64,000 nucleotides of DNA. It comes from Edaphochlamys debaryana (lineage: Eukaryota; Chlorophyta; Chlorophyceae; Chlamydomonadales). Positions within the stretch are counted from its first letter, which is position 1. Every line of letters starts with the position of its first letter. This document shows positions 63,201-64,000 of the stretch, piece after piece. Where the stretch lies: NCBI GenBank assembly GCA_016858145.1, contig JAEHOE010000039.1:310001-374000 (forward strand). The letters are read 5' to 3'. The notes beneath the pieces were generated by a model. It was not told where the DNA came from. It searched no databases and saw only the letters and a program-made list of their open reading frames with translations. Made by a program: the position numbers and the translations under genes.

Positions 63201-64000
63201 ACGATGACAGAAGGGTCTGCACAGACGCAAGCGCAACTGGGCCCATCTCAGCCACGTGTCCGGCTCCCCACCTTGAGCCTCAGGGCATAGCCCCGACCCG
63301 CGCTGCCGAGAGCCTTGATCAGCAGAGGGCAAGGCCGCCCGGCTGCGGGCATCGGGCGAGGCGAGCACTTGAGAACAGTATCTCTGCCGAAATCTTACCG
63401 TGCCCTCAGCATCGTGGCAGCCAAGTAGCAAGGCTATGACAGGTTACCCACGCAACCTGCTTACCGGCGCTTGGCGCCCCTGTGTTGCGGGCGGGGCTGG
63501 GGCTGCGAGAGCGGCCCGTGCCGGCGCCACCAATGACCGCAGCAGCAGCCGCGAGCTCGGCTGCGGCCGCTTCCGCCCGCGCCCTGAGCTCCGCGTCCGC
63601 AGGGGGCGCCTGCGATGCGACCCGTATAGATACAGCTCACAAACTCGGACCACAAGGGCTGCATCGGAAGGGGACACCGCACAAAGGAGCCACGCGGCGT
63701 TCCGCCTACCCTTTGCCCGCAAGCCCACACACACACGCTGCTGCTCAACCACGGCGCCGCGGGTTGCGCTCACTTGCCCACACTGCACCCCACACCCACA
63801 CCCACTGCCGCTTGGCCCCGGGTACTCCTCAACGGGCTGCTGCTCACCCATGGCGCCGCCAGCAGCCCCAGGTGGTCCAGCGCGCCCAGGATGTTGGTCC
63901 GGGCGGAGCGCACGTCCCTCGGCGGCACCGTCAGCACGCCCGCGGGCAGGGGCGCCCCCACCAGCCGCGCCGCTAGGGCGGCCAAGAGCACGCCGTTGCG
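60227..64000 (-). CDS. Calponin-homology-like domain protein, 3' part
   Basis: The gene enters from the right edge. Ten exons join in phase: 64000-63848, 63609-63465, 63342-63272, 63105-62912, 62765-62462, 62343-62077, 61930-61833, 61650-61570, 61363-61267 and 61033-60227, for about 738 residues to TAA or similar stop at 60227. The start resembles a CH domain (NGVLLAALAARLVG, SARTNILGALDHLGLLAAPW), is interrupted by an Ala/Ser/Pro-rich insert of about 50 residues, and resumes with GPGLVSEVEAVLAGEADSVW and WGLLNFI. CH domains bind actin or microtubules. Later parts have conserved-looking blocks (SALLPMFEDGTFICWLVSNL, EAARRTNWLKAIEALRTLPG, AYEEALMHCERPPLTGLLED) and a long low-complexity Ala/Ser/Pro/Arg tail. 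Domain call is by pattern; a flagellar or cytoskeletal role would be a guess. Confidence 0.7.

Noticed and set aside
1..64000. tRNA, rRNA or CRISPR-like arrays
   Set aside because: No cloverleaf with conserved tRNA boxes, no rRNA-like conserved blocks, and no regularly spaced repeats were seen. The only tandem repeats are the short ones listed.

Overview
The window reads as nuclear DNA of a chlorophycean, probably volvocine, green alga. It is GC-rich, its genes are cut into many short exons by GC-rich introns, its proteins carry long Ala/Gln/Gly/Pro tracts, and one LINE has the dual-endonuclease layout known from Chlamydomonas. Species is not determined. I saw no rRNA, tRNA or CRISPR array and nothing that looks prokaryotic.

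Layout. 0.6-1.4 kb: three minus-strand exons of an aldehyde dehydrogenase. 2.3-3.1 kb: last four exons of a plus-strand gene ending in a CHORD-like Cys/His domain. 4.3-5.9 kb: two-exon minus-strand gene for an Ala/Gln/Met/Pro-rich protein, preceded by a possible second reading frame. 6.7-15 kb: a Ty3/gypsy-type element on the minus strand with one intact 2756-codon gag-pol frame that includes a PHD finger. 17.5-31.0 kb: a PAS-containing class III nucleotidyl cyclase of guanylyl type; one of its introns holds a complete chromovirus-type LTR retrotransposon (22913-30464) with 377-bp LTRs, a 5-bp target duplication and a -1 frameshift signal. 32.0-39.7 kb: a 5'-truncated Dualen/RandI-type LINE with a 15-bp target duplication. 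40.7-42.0 kb: a six-exon SLX9-like ribosome-biogenesis gene (minus). 42.3-44.7 kb: a six-exon gene of unknown function (plus). 45.4-50.3 kb and 59.2-53.9 kb: two paralogous receptor-like protein kinases facing each other tail to tail. 60.2-64.0 kb: 3' part of a gene for a calponin-homology-like protein (minus), running off the right edge.

How the parts relate. The genes are ordinary separate eukaryotic transcription units, not an operon. The interest lies in the mobile elements and their effect on host genes. The chromovirus is young (two LTR differences by eye) and sits in a cyclase intron, so splicing could still give an intact cyclase. Its 5' region carries a long coiled-coil frame without any Met codon, inside a 1.6-kb stretch with no ATG at all. 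The LINE lies about 1 kb beyond the cyclase stop. The kinase pair shares exon phases throughout, yet only its central kinase exons and the introns between them are nearly identical, which suggests local gene conversion between inverted copies.

Exon limits were set by reading splice sites and checking that phases join. They are inferences without transcript support.
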